From assembly GCA_016946835.1 (NCBI GenBank), contig JACVTC010000051.1, forward strand, positions 110,001 through 174,000: a DNA stretch of 64,000 nucleotides. Reading direction: 5' to 3'. Position 1 is the stretch's first letter; each line of letters starts with the position of its first letter. The translations under genes and the position numbers were made by a program. The DNA comes from Neocallimastix lanati (nom. inval.). Taxonomy: Eukaryota > Neocallimastigomycota > Neocallimastigomycetes > Neocallimastigales > Neocallimastigaceae. The notes below the pieces were generated by a model that worked only from the letters and a program-made list of their open reading frames with translations, searched no databases and had not been told where the DNA came from. Shown here piece by piece: positions 46,774 to 60,990 of the stretch.

Positions 46774-46974
46774 TTTAATATTATTATTTTTATCAATATT
46801 ATACAATTTTTAGATATCAATTAATAAGGATACAGCAATAAATATTTTAACCTTTTCTCTTTTAGAAATATCACAAAATGATATATCCTGTAATAATTCT
46901 AAAAAACTTTTAATATCAGTCAAAGAAAATGAATTTATTAAAAAATATGTATATAAGGTAATTCGAAAAGTTCA

Positions 46975-47005
<31 letters not shown>

Positions 47006-47296
47006 AACTTAGATACATTTATTTTATAATTAAATATATTATTATATTTTATTTTACATTATATATATATTTCATATTTTTATAATTAAATATTTTATTT
47101 TACATTATATATATATATATTTCTTATTTTTGTAATTAAATATTTTATTTTACATTATATATATATATATATTTCTTATTTTTATAATTAAATATTTTAT
47201 TTTACATTATATATATATATATATATATTTCTTATTTTTATAATTAAATATTTTATTTTACATTATATATATATTTACGTCTTATTTTAATCAATA

Positions 47297-47345
<49 letters not shown>

Positions 47346-48317
47346 TAATTTTAATTTATTTTTTAGATAATATGTGGAAATAAAATTGATGGGATCGATT
47401 CACCTGAAGATTACTTAAAATTAATAATAGGATGTTTTTTTACTTATGATTTAAAAGAATATCTTTTATATAAGACATCTTTTGATTTATTACTTAATAA
47501 ATTAATTGATATAAAAAGAACAGTTCGTAATAATAATGAAATTATTGCCAAATTTAAGTAATTTTTTTTTTTTCTAATATATATATATATTGTTATTATT
47601 ATTTTATTTTATATATTTATTTATTATTATTTATTATTATTATATATATATTCATCATTAAATATTCATTTATAAAATTATGAAATTATTGTTATTCATC
47701 ATTATTTATTATTATTTATTATTATTATTATTTATATATTTATCATTAAATGTTCATTTATGAAATTATGGAATTATAATTTTATAAATATAGACAATTA
47801 AGTCAATTAATATCCAGTAATCTTAATTACGAAGAATTAAATGGACTTCTATCCCATATGCTGTCATTAAACCGAATTGATGCTATAAATAGTTATGAAA
47901 TTGATTCCATCTTTTTTCTTAATAGTTTTTATCAAAATAAATCCGATAATTTCATAAGTACAGTAGAGAAAATCAAAATTGAAGAAATTAATAGTGAAAA
48001 AATAAAGAATGTTTCCAATGATGATATCATTAATACATTATGCAAACGACTCGAACCATCCTCCTTTTTTAACAGAGAATTTAATGATGGTAAATATTAT
48101 CTTTTTTTTAATAATAATAATAATAATAATATTTTTTTTTTTTTTTTTTTCTTAAACTAATTTAATTAATAATTCAACACTATTTTTTTTTCTTTGAATT
48201 ATAATTATATTTTATTACTAATTATTATTATTATTATTATTATTTTGTATTATTTATTTATTTATTTATTTTTATTTTTATTATAATATATATATATATA
48301 TATATGATTTTTATATG

Positions 48318-48358
<41 letters not shown>

Positions 48359-49305
48359 TATTTTTATTTTTATTTTTTGATATTTTAAGTTGAAGATAAA
48401 ACATATTTTAAAAAAGTTGATGAATTTAAAATTTTAGCTAAATCGTTATTTGAAATATTATATATCATCATTATTCAACAAGAAATAAGCATAGTATGTA
48501 AATTAATTTATATTTTTAAAAAACAAAGTAGAAAAAAAAATTTTTTTTCATTTTTTTTAATGATTGTATTTATATAATCATAATAGTATTTCTAATTTTG
48601 TTAATATATATTTATAAAATTATTTTCAAAATAGAATAACTATCCAGAAATTCTTTATTGTTGTTCAATGTTTTTAGGAGATGAAATAAATAATAAATGG
48701 AGTACTAATGAAATTAGAATAATTTCTAAAGGTAATTATAATATAATATATTTATTATAATAATAATAATAATAATTAGGATTATTACTTTTCATTATTT
48801 ATTTATTTATTATATATATATTATTTATAATTATTATTGGTTAAAATATATATATAATATAAATATAATATTAATATCATATTTCTATTTCAGATATAAT
48901 CAAAACCGTTAATGAAAAGCTTAACAAAAATGAAAATTCTGAAGAATTCAACGAAAAACTTTTAATCAATAAATATTATGAACATATATTACTAAATAAA
49001 ATTAAACCTTTATTTAATCAACCCTATCGAGGTTCAAAAACAAAAAAAGATTTTAAAAATAATATTTATGACGTTCAACTATGGAAAACAGATCATCCAG
49101 CTTCCATTTATGCATTTAATTGGTTAACATACCATATTGAAGTAAATTTATATAATATTAATATGTTTATTTATATATTTAATAATTGTTAAAAATTACA
49201 ATAATTTGTAATATTTAATTATTATTATCAATTATTTATTTATTTATTATAATTATTATTATTTATTATTATTTATCTGTCCATTTAATTATTTATTAAT
49301 TGAAA

Positions 49306-49348
<43 letters not shown>

Positions 49349-49942
49349 ATTATTATTATTATTATTATTATTATTATTGTTAGACTGATCAAATTAATAA
49401 ATATTTTTCTAATAATGTTCCCATTATATTGACTTTAATTGATGATTATCAAATTCCTTATAAATTACTTGGTGTAAGACTAACAAATTATTGTATTATT
49501 AATCATACTGACCCAGTACAATTTAGATCTACAGGATTAGCAAATGTCTTTTTAGAGGTTTGATATTTATTATTTATTATTATGTATCATTAATATTAAT
49601 ATCATTATAAAAATTTATATAATATGATAATAATAATTATGAAATTAATTATAATAATAATATTAATTTTTATTATTATTATATAAATAAAATATAAATA
49701 TATATATTATATATATGTTTTAAAAGGCTTTACGTCTCTGTTTATCTTTTCATTCGGATTCAGAATTAATGGATGAATCATTACCATGTATTATTAATTT
49801 AATTAAATTAATGGTTAATTATAATGATCCACAAAATTCACCAGAATTTTTCTCATTAGTAGAAAGTATTATAACAGAAGATATAGTTAAAGGATTATCA
49901 CTATCTATCGGTAAATCTACAACTGCTGTAAATATCATAATA

Positions 49943-50003
<61 letters not shown>

Positions 50004-50253
50004 TATTACTTTGTTAATATTGTTTTTTAAATTATATTATTTCATTTTTTTTTTTTTTTTTAGATATATTTAAAACATGTACCTTTAATAGTTGAATCAA
50101 TTGGAATAGTTTCTATAAGATATTTACAGGTAAAATTTTTGATGGAAATAATATGAAAATTAATTATAAATATTATATATACTCAATGATAATATAATTA
50201 AATAATTATTTATAATTATATTAATATTATAATATAATATATAATATATATTA

Positions 50254-50284
<31 letters not shown>

Positions 50285-50569
50285 CAATCTGTACTTTACA
50301 TTTATATTTCAACTATTTATTTTATTTTATTTTATTTTATTTTAGATATTTGTTGGACCATGCTGTGAAATATTATCATTTAATTATGGGGATTATAAAA
50401 ATCAAGTTTACGCATCAAAAGCTTTGCTATCATTAATAAATGTCTGTATACCCAGGTAAAAATTAATATGACAAAGAAGTATTAAATTCTGTATAATAAA
50501 TATATTATTAAAAAAAAAAAAAAAAAAAAAAAAGAATAAAATAATAAGAATAAAAATGTTAACATTTTT

Positions 50570-50605
<36 letters not shown>

Positions 50606-51260
50606 CAATATAAAACTATAATAATAATAATAATATTATAAATAAATAATAGAATTAATAAATATATTGGAACAATTATGGAATCCACGGCTGAGTGTTG
50701 GCGTCAATTGAAAAAGAGAGAAAATATAAGAAAAGACATAGATTCAAAAGGTAAAATATTAAATTTATCAAGTGTTTTATATAGCTTTTTAATTTTATAT
50801 AATTTTTTATTATATTTATAATCAATAAATATTTTGAATATATTATTATTTTTATTATTTTTATTATTTTTATTATTTTTTTTTTGATTATAAATTTATT
50901 AAATGGTGTAAATATAATTTTTTTTTTTTTTTTTATTTATTATTTAAACTATGATTAGAACAAGAATTAAAGAATAACCTAGAAAAAAATTTAAAGGATA
51001 TATACAAAGTACTAATGCAAACAAAAATTAAATCAGTCGAGGTATTTATTAAATAATAATAATAATAATAATAATAATATAATTATAATAATAATAATAA
51101 TATAATTATAATAATAATAATAATAATATAATTATAATAATAATAATATAATTATAATTATAATAATAATAATATCTATATAATTTATTGTAAATAGAAT
51201 AACATTGCTTTATTACAACTTATTGACCCAACAATTTATCAAGATTTATTAGAAATTTAA
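45386..51260 (+). CDS. TTI2: TELO2-interacting protein 2 homologue (17 exons)
   Basis: Exons: 45386-45562, 45748-46041, 46202-46385, 46560-46654, 46814-46957, 47367-47557, 47794-48089, 48390-48493, 48635-48731, 48894-49141, 49384-49557, 49727-49927, 50064-50129, 50346-50455, 50653-50750, 50959-51041, 51198-51260. Every phase is consistent, giving 874 residues. The C-terminal half matches TTI2: WKTDHPASIYAFNW, then PIILTLIDDYQIPYKLLGVR, RSTGLANVFLEALRLCLSF, and VPLIVESIGIVSIRYLQ. TTI2 with TEL2 and TTI1 forms the TTT complex, an HSP90 co-chaperone that stabilises PIKK kinases (mTOR, ATM, ATR) in the cytoplasm. The protein is far longer than animal or yeast TTI2 (about 420-510); the extra N-terminal 400 residues are HEAT-like helices, either a lineage extension or a fusion. 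The exon 11 donor is the weaker GTTTGA. Confidence 0.88.
47034..47290. repeat. Tandem ~55-bp repeat in TTI2 intron 5
   Basis: Four copies of a unit containing TTATTTTACATTATATATAT and CTTATTTTTATAATTAAATA, differing in length of the TA run. It is confined to the intron 46958-47366. Confidence 0.8.
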
Positions 51261-52192
51261 ATAAACAAAACTAAACTAAAAATTTCCATTAAAAAATATA
51301 TATATAGTTTTATAAATATAAATATATATATATTTTATATATATTTTATTATATAAATAATTAAAAGATTAAATCAATATATTGATTCATATATTTATTT
51401 ATATTTTACCATATTTAAATTAATAAAAATGGAAGTATAAAATGTAACCCTTATTGAATTATATATATTAAAGTTAAATTCCTATATACAACCATTTAAT
51501 TAAATTTCATAAATATAAATAAATAAATAATAAATAATATATAAAAAATAATAAATATTATTAAATAATAAAAGAAGTTTCAGTTGATTTATAATAAAAT
51601 TCTATTTAAATATTATTTGAAGATTTATAATAAAATTCTACTTTAAATACTATTTGAAGATTTATAATGGAATTCTATTTAAATATTATTTGAACTTTTT
51701 TATTTTACATATAATTTAATAATAATTAATAAATAATAAAAATAGGATAAATGATATTTAAAAACCAGAAAAAAAAATTATGTATTAAATATGCATTAAA
51801 TAAATAAACTTGTAAAAAAAAAAAAAAATTTTTTTTTGACAGCTTTATATAATTTAATAGATTTTATATTAATGAACATAAAAAAAATATATATATATAT
51901 CATGACTTTTTAAAATTCATTTATGTACATATCTTCATATTAAAACTTGATTATAATGATGTATATTATATATTTTATATCTTTTTTATTTCTATATTTT
52001 ATATTTTATATATTTTATATTTTAATATTTTATATTTTAATATTTTATATATCTATATTTTATATTTAATATTTTATATTTCTATAACTATTTAAATTAT
52101 TTTTTATCTTTTTTTTTTAAAAATATTTCATAATAGGTTAATAAGTAAGAGAATAACTAATTTATAAATAAAATAAGTATATATATATAAAT
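51261..52192. other. Intergenic AT-rich DNA
   Basis: Contains three copies of a ~52-bp unit with ATTATTTGAAGATTTATAAT at 51585-51692, otherwise TA-rich. No gene is supported. Confidence 0.5.
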
Positions 52193-52294
52193 CATTATTT
52201 AAAAATAAATAATAGAATTTTTATTTCATTTTTTTCATAATTCTTATTACACGAATGAATAATCGATCAGTCAATTATTCCTTATCTTTTTAGT

Positions 52295-52329
<35 letters not shown>

Positions 52330-52812
52330 CCATACTAAGTAAATTAATTACATGATGTTTAAAATCACCATACTAAAGTAAAATTAACTATCTGATATTT
52401 AAAATCATCTTACTAAGTAAAATTAACTACCTGATGTTTAAAAATAAATGACAGAATTTTTATTTCATTCTTTTCATAATTCTTATTTCACGAATGAATA
52501 ATCGATCAGTCAATTATTCTTTATCTTTTTAGTAATTAAAAAAAAAAAAAAAAAAAACGTCTTACTAAGTAGAATTAACTACTTGATGTTTAAAATTACC
52601 TTACAAAGTAAAATTAACTACCTGATGTTTAAAATCACCTTACTAACTAAATTAACTACCTGATATTTAAAATCACCTTACTAAGTAAAATTAACTACCT
52701 GATATTTAAAATCACCTTACTAAGTAAAATTAACTACCTGATGTTTAAAATCACCTTACTAACTAAATTAACTACCTGATATTTAAAATCACCTTACTAA
52801 GTAAAATTAAAG
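52193..52812. repeat. Composite repeat: ~110-bp unit plus ~39-bp minisatellite, duplicated
   Basis: A ~110-bp segment containing CGAATGAATAATCGATCAGT occurs at about 52200 and 52440. Each copy ends in an A run and is followed by an array of a ~39-bp unit (AATCACCTTACTAAGTAAAA, then TTAACTACCTGATGTTTA), about three copies after the first and seven after the second. The minisatellite lacks any open frame. Confidence 0.85.
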
Positions 52813-54683
52813 ACTAAATAAAAAAAAAAGTTTTTAAAGTTAAATGATGTTAAGCTAAGTTGTATATGAATTAATGGAAATGAAATTCATTCTATTATTC
52901 TATAGAATATAGCATATATAGAATATATAACATATAGCATATAATATTATATTATGAATGCCATTGAAATTATTTTAATTATTTATTTTATATTCCATAT
53001 ATAGTTCAACAATATTTAATGTTTACATTTAACAATTTAATCATAGTTTAAAATATTAAAGAAAAAAAAAAAAGAAAAATGTTTATACGGTTAATACCAT
53101 ATATGTACATATTAAAATTTTATATTTTAATTTTACATTAATGTATTATATTACATATACTATATATTAACATAAATTATACAAAACATACATTATAATA
53201 TATAATTATTATATATATTTATGATTATATATAATATTTAATTTATTATTATATATAATATATATATTTTTGTATATATTTTATTTATTTATTCATTTTA
53301 TTATTACTTTTTTTATTTCATGTGTCAATCATTCGATAAAATAATGAATGGAGAATGTTTTTTCAGATTATTATTATTATTATTTATAATATATTAGGAG
53401 TCTCGTTAATATGATTAAAGGACTTATATAGTAATTAATGCTGATATAATAATTATTATTCATAGAGTTATAATTGTCTTTTTTTTTTTTTTTAATAGTA
53501 CTAAAAAAAAATATAAATATTAAAATAAAAATATATAAATATATAAATATATAGTATAATTATTCATTATATATATCATTTTTAGATATTCTTCATTTTA
53601 AGAATATTCATGAAAATGTTTTTTCGATATTTTAGCATTTCATTTATTAATATATATATATTTATTTAAGAGAAGATAAGTTTTTTTTTTTTTTTTTTTT
53701 TAAATAAAAAAAAAATAAAAAATTATTTCTTAAATCATCTATTAATTTTACTTAAAAGTAAATTTAAAAATAATATAGATTTAAATAATAAGAGATTTAT
53801 CTCTCATATATATTTTATTGTAAAGATTATATACCTTTGTTTTGATAATCTTAAATAAAGATTATCAAAATAAAGGTATATAATCTTTACAAAAAAAGTT
53901 ACCATCATTAAATTTCCCATTAATAAATATTTCAAATTATGAAATGATAATCATTATCAAATTATATAACAATATAAAAATTTTTTCTTTTTTTTATCTT
54001 TTTATGATATTTAATTATTATTATTTAATTAATTATTTATTATTTATTATTTATAATTTATTATTTATTATTTATTATTTATTATTTATTATTCCATTAT
54101 TTATTATTTATTATTTATTATTCAATTATTCAATTATTTATTATTTATTATTTAATATTTAATATTTATTATTTAATTATTTAATATTTAATATTTAATA
54201 TTTAATATTTAATATTTAATATTTATTATTTAATTATTATTAATTATATAATAATATTTATTAGTTTTTATTTATGATTTATTTATTATTATTTTTTTAA
54301 TTTTATTTCTATTCAATTAAAAAACACGTGAATATAACATGAATAAATATTTGACTTAATAATTGTAAAAATATAGATATCATTGGTAATTATTTCTTTA
54401 TCGATATAACCAATCATTTTCTAAAATAATATATTATAATATTACTATAATAAAAAATTTCTTTTTTTTATATAAAACAATTTATATTATTTCTTTTAAA
54501 AAAAAATGTGGAAAATTAAAGAAAATATTTATTTATTTATTTATTATAATATAATATATTGTTTATTCGTATATATTTAATTTTAATATTATTAATTAAA
54601 ATGTTTATATAATATTATTGATGTTATATTATCTAATTGGATATACAATTTTAATAGAATTACATATAATGAAGAAAAAAGAC

Positions 54684-54714
<31 letters not shown>

Positions 54715-55815
54715 TTCATTTCTTTAATTATTCAATGAAATAACCACACTCTCTTGTTATAATTAACTTTAATATACACTATAATCATTTATGGATTCAA
54801 TTTAATTCTTCATTATATATAAATTGATTAATTAACATGGAAATTTTATTAATATATGTTATTATATATTATAACCCTTTCTTATAGTCCTTTTAATTTT
54901 CCTAATTCTTAAGAAAAAAAAATTTATATATTAAAAATAATATAAATGACATTTTATATTAAGTGTTCCTTTTTTTAGATTATTTTATTATATATATTAA
55001 AGTAATAATTAATATAAATAATTAATATTAAAAAATATAATAGATATAAATTATAATTAAAAATGAATATATAATAAATATATACATGAATAATTATAAA
55101 TATTTTAAAACTATGAATAATATATAATAATAAATATACAAATATTATTAATAATAAATATATATATAATAATAAATATATAAATAATAAATATACAATA
55201 TACAAATAATATTAATGATAAATATACAATATACAAATAATATTAATAATAAATATATATAATATATATATATACTTTTATGATAATAATAATAATAAAC
55301 ATTAAATGAATATTAAATAAACTTGATAATATTATTTTATTATTTTACTAAAATTTATTTTTATTATTAAATAATTCAATATATATAAACATATTTAATA
55401 TATTTATCATATTTAATACAAAGATTTAAACATATTTTAAAAATTAAAAAATAAGAGTAAAAAAAAAAAGTAATAAAGAAGTTGTTTTATTATTTTTTTT
55501 CTTTATTTTAATATAATTATATTCAATGATAATAATTAATAGATAATATAATATATATTGATATTTAATGATCCTTAATGAAAAAAATATTACTAAAGTA
55601 ACAGTTATTTCATTTATATATTAAGGATATATAAGTGTTTCAAAAAGAAATCTCTAAAAGAAAAATATTTTTTTTTTTAAAGTAACAATTAAAATAATTA
55701 CAAAATTTAACAAATATAGAAGTTTATAGATAATAATCAAAAAGAATTTTTTTTTTTTTTAAAAAAAAAAAGAATAGACAAATTCTTTATATATAATATA
55801 TCAAATAAATATCAA
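52813..55815. other. Intergenic AT-rich DNA
   Basis: TA-rich DNA with a TTTATTA / TTTAATA heptamer block at 54010-54240. No gene is supported; the last part should contain the promoter of the WOPR gene. Confidence 0.55.
53820..53890. repeat. Long perfect-type hairpin
   Basis: Arms of 33 nt (53820-53852 and 53858-53890) with one mismatch around AAATA. They begin GTAAAGATTATATACC on the left and end with its complement. This resembles a tiny palindromic insertion like the one at 22168. Confidence 0.8.
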
Positions 55816-58800
55816 ATGATAGTATTAGAAGAAAATAAATTAGTTGAAACTTTTTTTGGATTTATTGAAAATCCCAAAGATGGTTTAATTTTATTTCAAG
55901 CTGTAAAAGATGGAATCTTACCATCTATTCAACGTAGGTTATCTATTGAACAAAGAATTCAAATTAAATCTGGATCAGTATTTGTTTTTAACGAAACAGA
56001 ATCTAACATACGAAGGTACTTTATCATTAATATTGTTTATTTTTAATTTTTTAAATTTTTATTTTGCTTTTTATTGTTATATATATATTATTATATTTTC
56101 TTTATCAAATTGAAATTTTATATATATTATGTCTAAGATAGAGAATTAAATAAATTTTAAAATTTCTTTATATTCTATTTCGAAAATATAAACATTAAAT
56201 ATGTAAAAATGTTTAATAATATTAAATTAAATTGTAAAATTTAAAATTATGTGTAGATGGACAGATGGTAGAAATTGGACTCCTTCAAGAGTTCAGGGAG
56301 ATTTTTTAATATATAGAGAATTAGAAAAAAATATGGACAAGGCAAAAAGGGATAAAAAAACATTAAAAAATAGTAAAAGTAATAAATTTCTTGAAATTAA
56401 TTTTTAAATAATTAAAAAAAAATAATTAATATATAAATTATCATCTTTTTATAATTATTATTATTTAATATTATAAATATTTTAAAATAGGAAGTTTAGG
56501 TTTAAAATCTCTCGATGCAAAAAAAGCATTATCATCAAGATATGAATCTTTAAATATTCCAACATTTCGTCCAGATAAATTTTTAATAAAATTAGATGGA
56601 CTGATAAAGAAAACAATGTCAGTAGTAATAAAAGGACAAACATATCACATGATTAGTTATTATAAAGAAAATGATGTTCTTGATAATAAATTAAGTACGC
56701 CATCAGAAGTAAAATCTCTGAAGAAAGTAGTAATATCGGATGAACTTTTACATCAATTAAAGCAACCAACCCAAAAAGCTCCAGAATTAGAAGAAATTAA
56801 GAAACTAAAAAATTTAAATTCATTAACTAATTCAACGATAAATATGTCGAGTAAAGATGTAATAAATAAATCAAATGAAATCAATAAACAACCATTTATG
56901 AACATTTCAACTACTATAGATAATTCTGTTAATATCAGTAATCCAAATAATATAGATAATTTAGATAGTGATAAAATTAATAAAAGTAAAGAAAATATAA
57001 AATCAAATATTGATAATACTAAATCAAAAGGAAAAAATATTGAAGAAATGATTTCTCAAATAGATGACAATTTACATTTTCTACAAATTTCAAAAAATAA
57101 TCCTCAAATATTAAATCATCTTCAAATGAATCCTGAATTACTTCATCATGTAACGCAATTATTAAATGAAAAAGCTAACAATGCAAATAATGTTAAATTG
57201 GAAAATATTCATAAAGACCATAATATTTTAAATCATAATATAAATAATATTAAAAATAATATAAATCCAATAACTAATCACTCTTTATTAAATCAAAATG
57301 AAGCTAATACTTCTCATCCTTCTTTATCATTATTAAATAACCAAACCCATGATAATGCAATACAATATTCTAATATGGTAAGTTATTATATAGTCATAAA
57401 TTATACTATATAAACTACTATATAATATATATAATATATATTTTATTTTTAAATAATGAACAATAAAGTTTATTTTCATTAAATTATTCATTAAATTTAA
57501 CTATATAAACTTTAAAAAAAAAAAAAATCGCATTATTAACCTTTATTTAATTTATACTTAAAAAATCTTTAAATCATTAATATTAATATATTAATGATTA
57601 TAAAATAAAAAAAAAAAAAAAAAAAAGGAAAATCATCATCAAAATTTAAATATAGAATCACTTTATCATCAATTAGATAATAAATTACATCACCCGAATG
57701 AAAATGAAAAAGAAGAAATACATTCAAATGAAGAATTATTAAATTTATTTTTACAATTAGCAGAAAAAGAAAAATTACATATAGATAATGAGATTAACAA
57801 AAAAGAATATAGTTTATTAAAACATGAGAATTTATCAATTCATGAATTATTACATCATACTAACCCAGAATTATTAAATTATTTTAATGGAAGTCTTCAT
57901 GGCCTACATGAAATTTTAGCTCAGGAAAAAAGTATGAATCATCATGTTCTTAATAATACTTCAGCAGAAACACCAGGAGCAACTGTCAATCATGATGCTG
58001 CCATTAACTTGCTTGCTAATGAAAATCTTCCTCATTATTCAAATAATCAACAATTACTTGAATATTTATTACATCTTGATAATGAGCAAAAACTTTCCCA
58101 AAATGATTTAAATAACACCCTTTTAAATAATGTAAATATAGAAGCTTTCCAACACAATTTAAATAATAATCATCATATAACTTCAGTAGCTACATCTTCA
58201 GACAACCATACTGATCATTCTGGACATACTAATCATGATATACAAACGACATTAGGACATTCAATGAATCATGATCTTTCACAAGAACATAGCATTGATA
58301 AATCAACATTAATATCTTTAAATGATAAATTAAATCAAGAACAAAAGATTATAACAGAACCGATAAATAAAGATTCAACAGAAAATTTAAATGAAAATTC
58401 AGAATTTAATCCAAATCAAAATTCTATTGAAATAAATATGAGTCATATATTACAATTTTTAAATTCTAATCAAGATCTTGATATGGAAACACTACAAAAT
58501 TTACTTCAATATGCCAATCATGAACAAAATAGTGAATTGGCACACTACTTGGAAACAATTATTCATATGTTAATTATAGAACAGCAACAGCATCATTTAG
58601 GTGAAGTAACTCAGCCTATGGAAGGGGAACATTCCTTTTCTATATTAAATAATAATGAAAATCAAAATCAAAACCAAAATCAAAACCAAAATCAAAATCA
58701 TCAAAATCAAAATCAAAATCAAGATCATAATCATCAAGATCAAATTCATTCAGATTTTCTTTCCTCTACTCATAATGACATATCAAACCAAAATATTTTA

Positions 58801-59181
58801 AATTATTTACATTTAAATAATTTATCAAATACATTATTGGATACTAATCATTTAACTGAAAATAGTTTATATACCCACTTAACACATTCTAATAATGTAT
58901 CTCAACCTTTACCTGTATCGAATATTCATACTTCAACTGTGAATACGATGACTTCACTACCTTCCTCAATTCAACAGGAGCTTATTCATGTTTTAGCAAC
59001 TGAAAGTTCAACAGCACATCACCCATCCCTTACTAATAATTATTCTATATATCATGATCATGAAGGTGAGGATCAAATGGATCATGATCATAATTCATCT
59101 TCTAATGATCACAGTCACGTTGATGAAATGATGGAACATGAACCTCTAATCCCAATTCAAACCACAATGAGTTTTAGTTAA
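55816..59181 (+). CDS. WOPR-family (Gti1/Pac2) transcription factor (4 exons)
   Basis: Exons 55816-56015, 56257-56378, 56491-57377 and 57628-59181, phases 2, 1 and 0, giving 920 residues. The bipartite WOPR DNA-binding domain is complete. WOPRa (about 10-90) has ETFFGFIENPKDGLILFQAV, GILPSIQRRLS, IKSGSVFVFNETES, and RRWTDGRNWTPSRVQGDFLI. A variable linker follows, then WOPRb (about 134-165) has FRPDKFLIKLDGLIKKTMSV and GQTYHMISYYK. Family members such as Wor1, Ryp1, Sfp-like Gti1 and Pac2 are fungal master regulators of morphological switching and sporulation. The remaining 750 residues are rich in His, Asn, Gln and Leu, with a Gln-Asn dipeptide run (NQNQNQNQNHQNQ near 58665-58720) and a His/Asp-rich end (HDHEGEDQMDHDHN), and are probably a disordered, possibly metal-binding or condensate-forming activation region (inference). 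It is the strongest marker that the window is fungal. Confidence 0.93.
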
Positions 59182-60640
59182 AACTATTTTAAAATAAACA
59201 AAATACAAACAAACAAAAAAAAAAAAAAAGGTAAAATATAAAAAAGAAATAATAAAAAATGTTAATTTAAATATTAATTTTATTATAGTATATATATATA
59301 CATTTCGAATTAGCGAATAATAAGAAATCAAAAAAAAAAAAAAAAAAACTGTATAATATTATTTAATAATATTATTATTTATTAATAATCTATAATTTAT
59401 TTATTTATATATATATATAACTATTTTTTTTTTCTCATTATATTATTATTTATTAATAATATATATATATTTTTTCTTTTCTTTTATAGATAATAATTAA
59501 ATCAATTTTATCATTATTTATTAACAATATCTATAAAAGCATATGCTTTTTTTTTTTTTTTTTTTTTCCATTTATATATATTATATATTTAAATAATATT
59601 TTTTCATTTATTTAAATCTTTTTAAATACATATATATATTTATTATTTATTTCAATTTATTTAAACATTTTTTTAATATTTATATATATATATTGTTACT
59701 TTTATTTTATTTTATTTTATTTTTTTATTTTATTATTTTTTTTTTTGTTTTATAATTATTAATTTTTTTTTTTTATATTTTATTTTTTAATTGAACAGTT
59801 TTTTTTTTAATTATTTCTTTTTTCTAATTAATATATATATATAAATATATCATAACATATAAAGCATATTTAAATAGGAATTTAAATTTGTTTTTAATTG
59901 TTATATATTTCTAAATATATATATATTTGTATTATTCATTTATTATTATTAAACTTATTATAACAAATTAATGAGTGATTATTAATTACAATAATAGGTA
60001 TTATTATTATCTCTATTATATATAAGAAATTAGCATATATGATAATGGATAAAAATAAAAATAATAATAATGATTATATAATAATAAATTAATTAATAGA
60101 TAAATCAAAAAAATCTTTGACCTTTTTTTCTTTTTTTTTTTTTTTTTTTTTCAATTTTTAATATATATATATTTATATATATATATATATTTTATTTTCA
60201 TTTTTTTTTAATTTTGGTAAAAGAAATTAAATTATATAAATATATAAAGGCAAAAAGAAAAAAAATAATAAATAATAAATAATAAATAAATAAATAATAA
60301 ATAAATAAATAATAAATAAATAAATTTAAAATAAAACGTGTAGGTCTATTTTTTTTTAAAATATATATATATATATTTATAAAATAATATGGTGTAAAAT
60401 AAAAAAAAAAAAATAATTAAATTTGAAAAAAAAAAAAAAAAAAAAAAAAAATATATGACACTGAAACACTGTAGATAATATATATATATATATTTTTTTT
60501 TTAATATAATAAAAAATAAAATAAAAGTAAAATAAAATAAAGTAAAATAAAAATAAAAAAAAAAAAATAAAAAAAATGATCAACCAGTTAAAACAAAAAA
60601 AAAAAAAAAAGTTAAAAACATCTTTAAAAAAAGATAGTAT
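59182..60640. other. Intergenic AT-rich DNA
   Basis: 3' flank of the WOPR gene, T and A homopolymers and TA runs. No gene is supported. Confidence 0.6.
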
Positions 60641-60654
60641 TGGTATCCATTAAA

Positions 60655-60990
60655 CTCTTTCTCTCTCTCTCTCTCTCTCCTCCTTGAACCACAAAAATCG
60701 AATTTACTTTAATTATTTATAAAAAGGTTCTTACTGTTCGGAACGGGGCTGTTAGTAAATTAATAATGTTGCGTGTTATTTGATGAGAAGTTAATAAGGA
60801 CAACTAAACTGTACCCAATTCCTTTGTCATACCCGGCGGTAACGACATCGACTCTCAAGACATCGACTTAGTAAGAGAATAACTTTATTTAATTTATAAT
60901 AATAATATAATTTCTAATTCTTCCTTATTCATCGATGATAACATCGCAATCATTAAATTTCAGTATTCGTGACACAAATTTCAATTAATT
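60655..60990. other. GC-richer island after a (CT)n tract
   Basis: A CT repeat (60656-60680) is followed by about 200 bp of balanced composition, with short open segments on + (VPNSFVIPGGNDIDSQDIDL, stop at about 60882) and on - (VVTAGYDKGIGYSLVVLINF). CATCGACT is repeated at 60846 and 60861. A minus-strand fragment KFNDCDVIIDE lies at about 60970-60934. No gene model could be built. It may be a gene remnant, a promoter or an RNA gene. Confidence 0.35.

Noticed and set aside
60900-60990. Fourth C/D snoRNA (ATCGATGATAA, TTTCAG, AATGATT)
   Set aside because: No exact C box paired with a CTGA D box in the right order on either strand, and no terminal stem.
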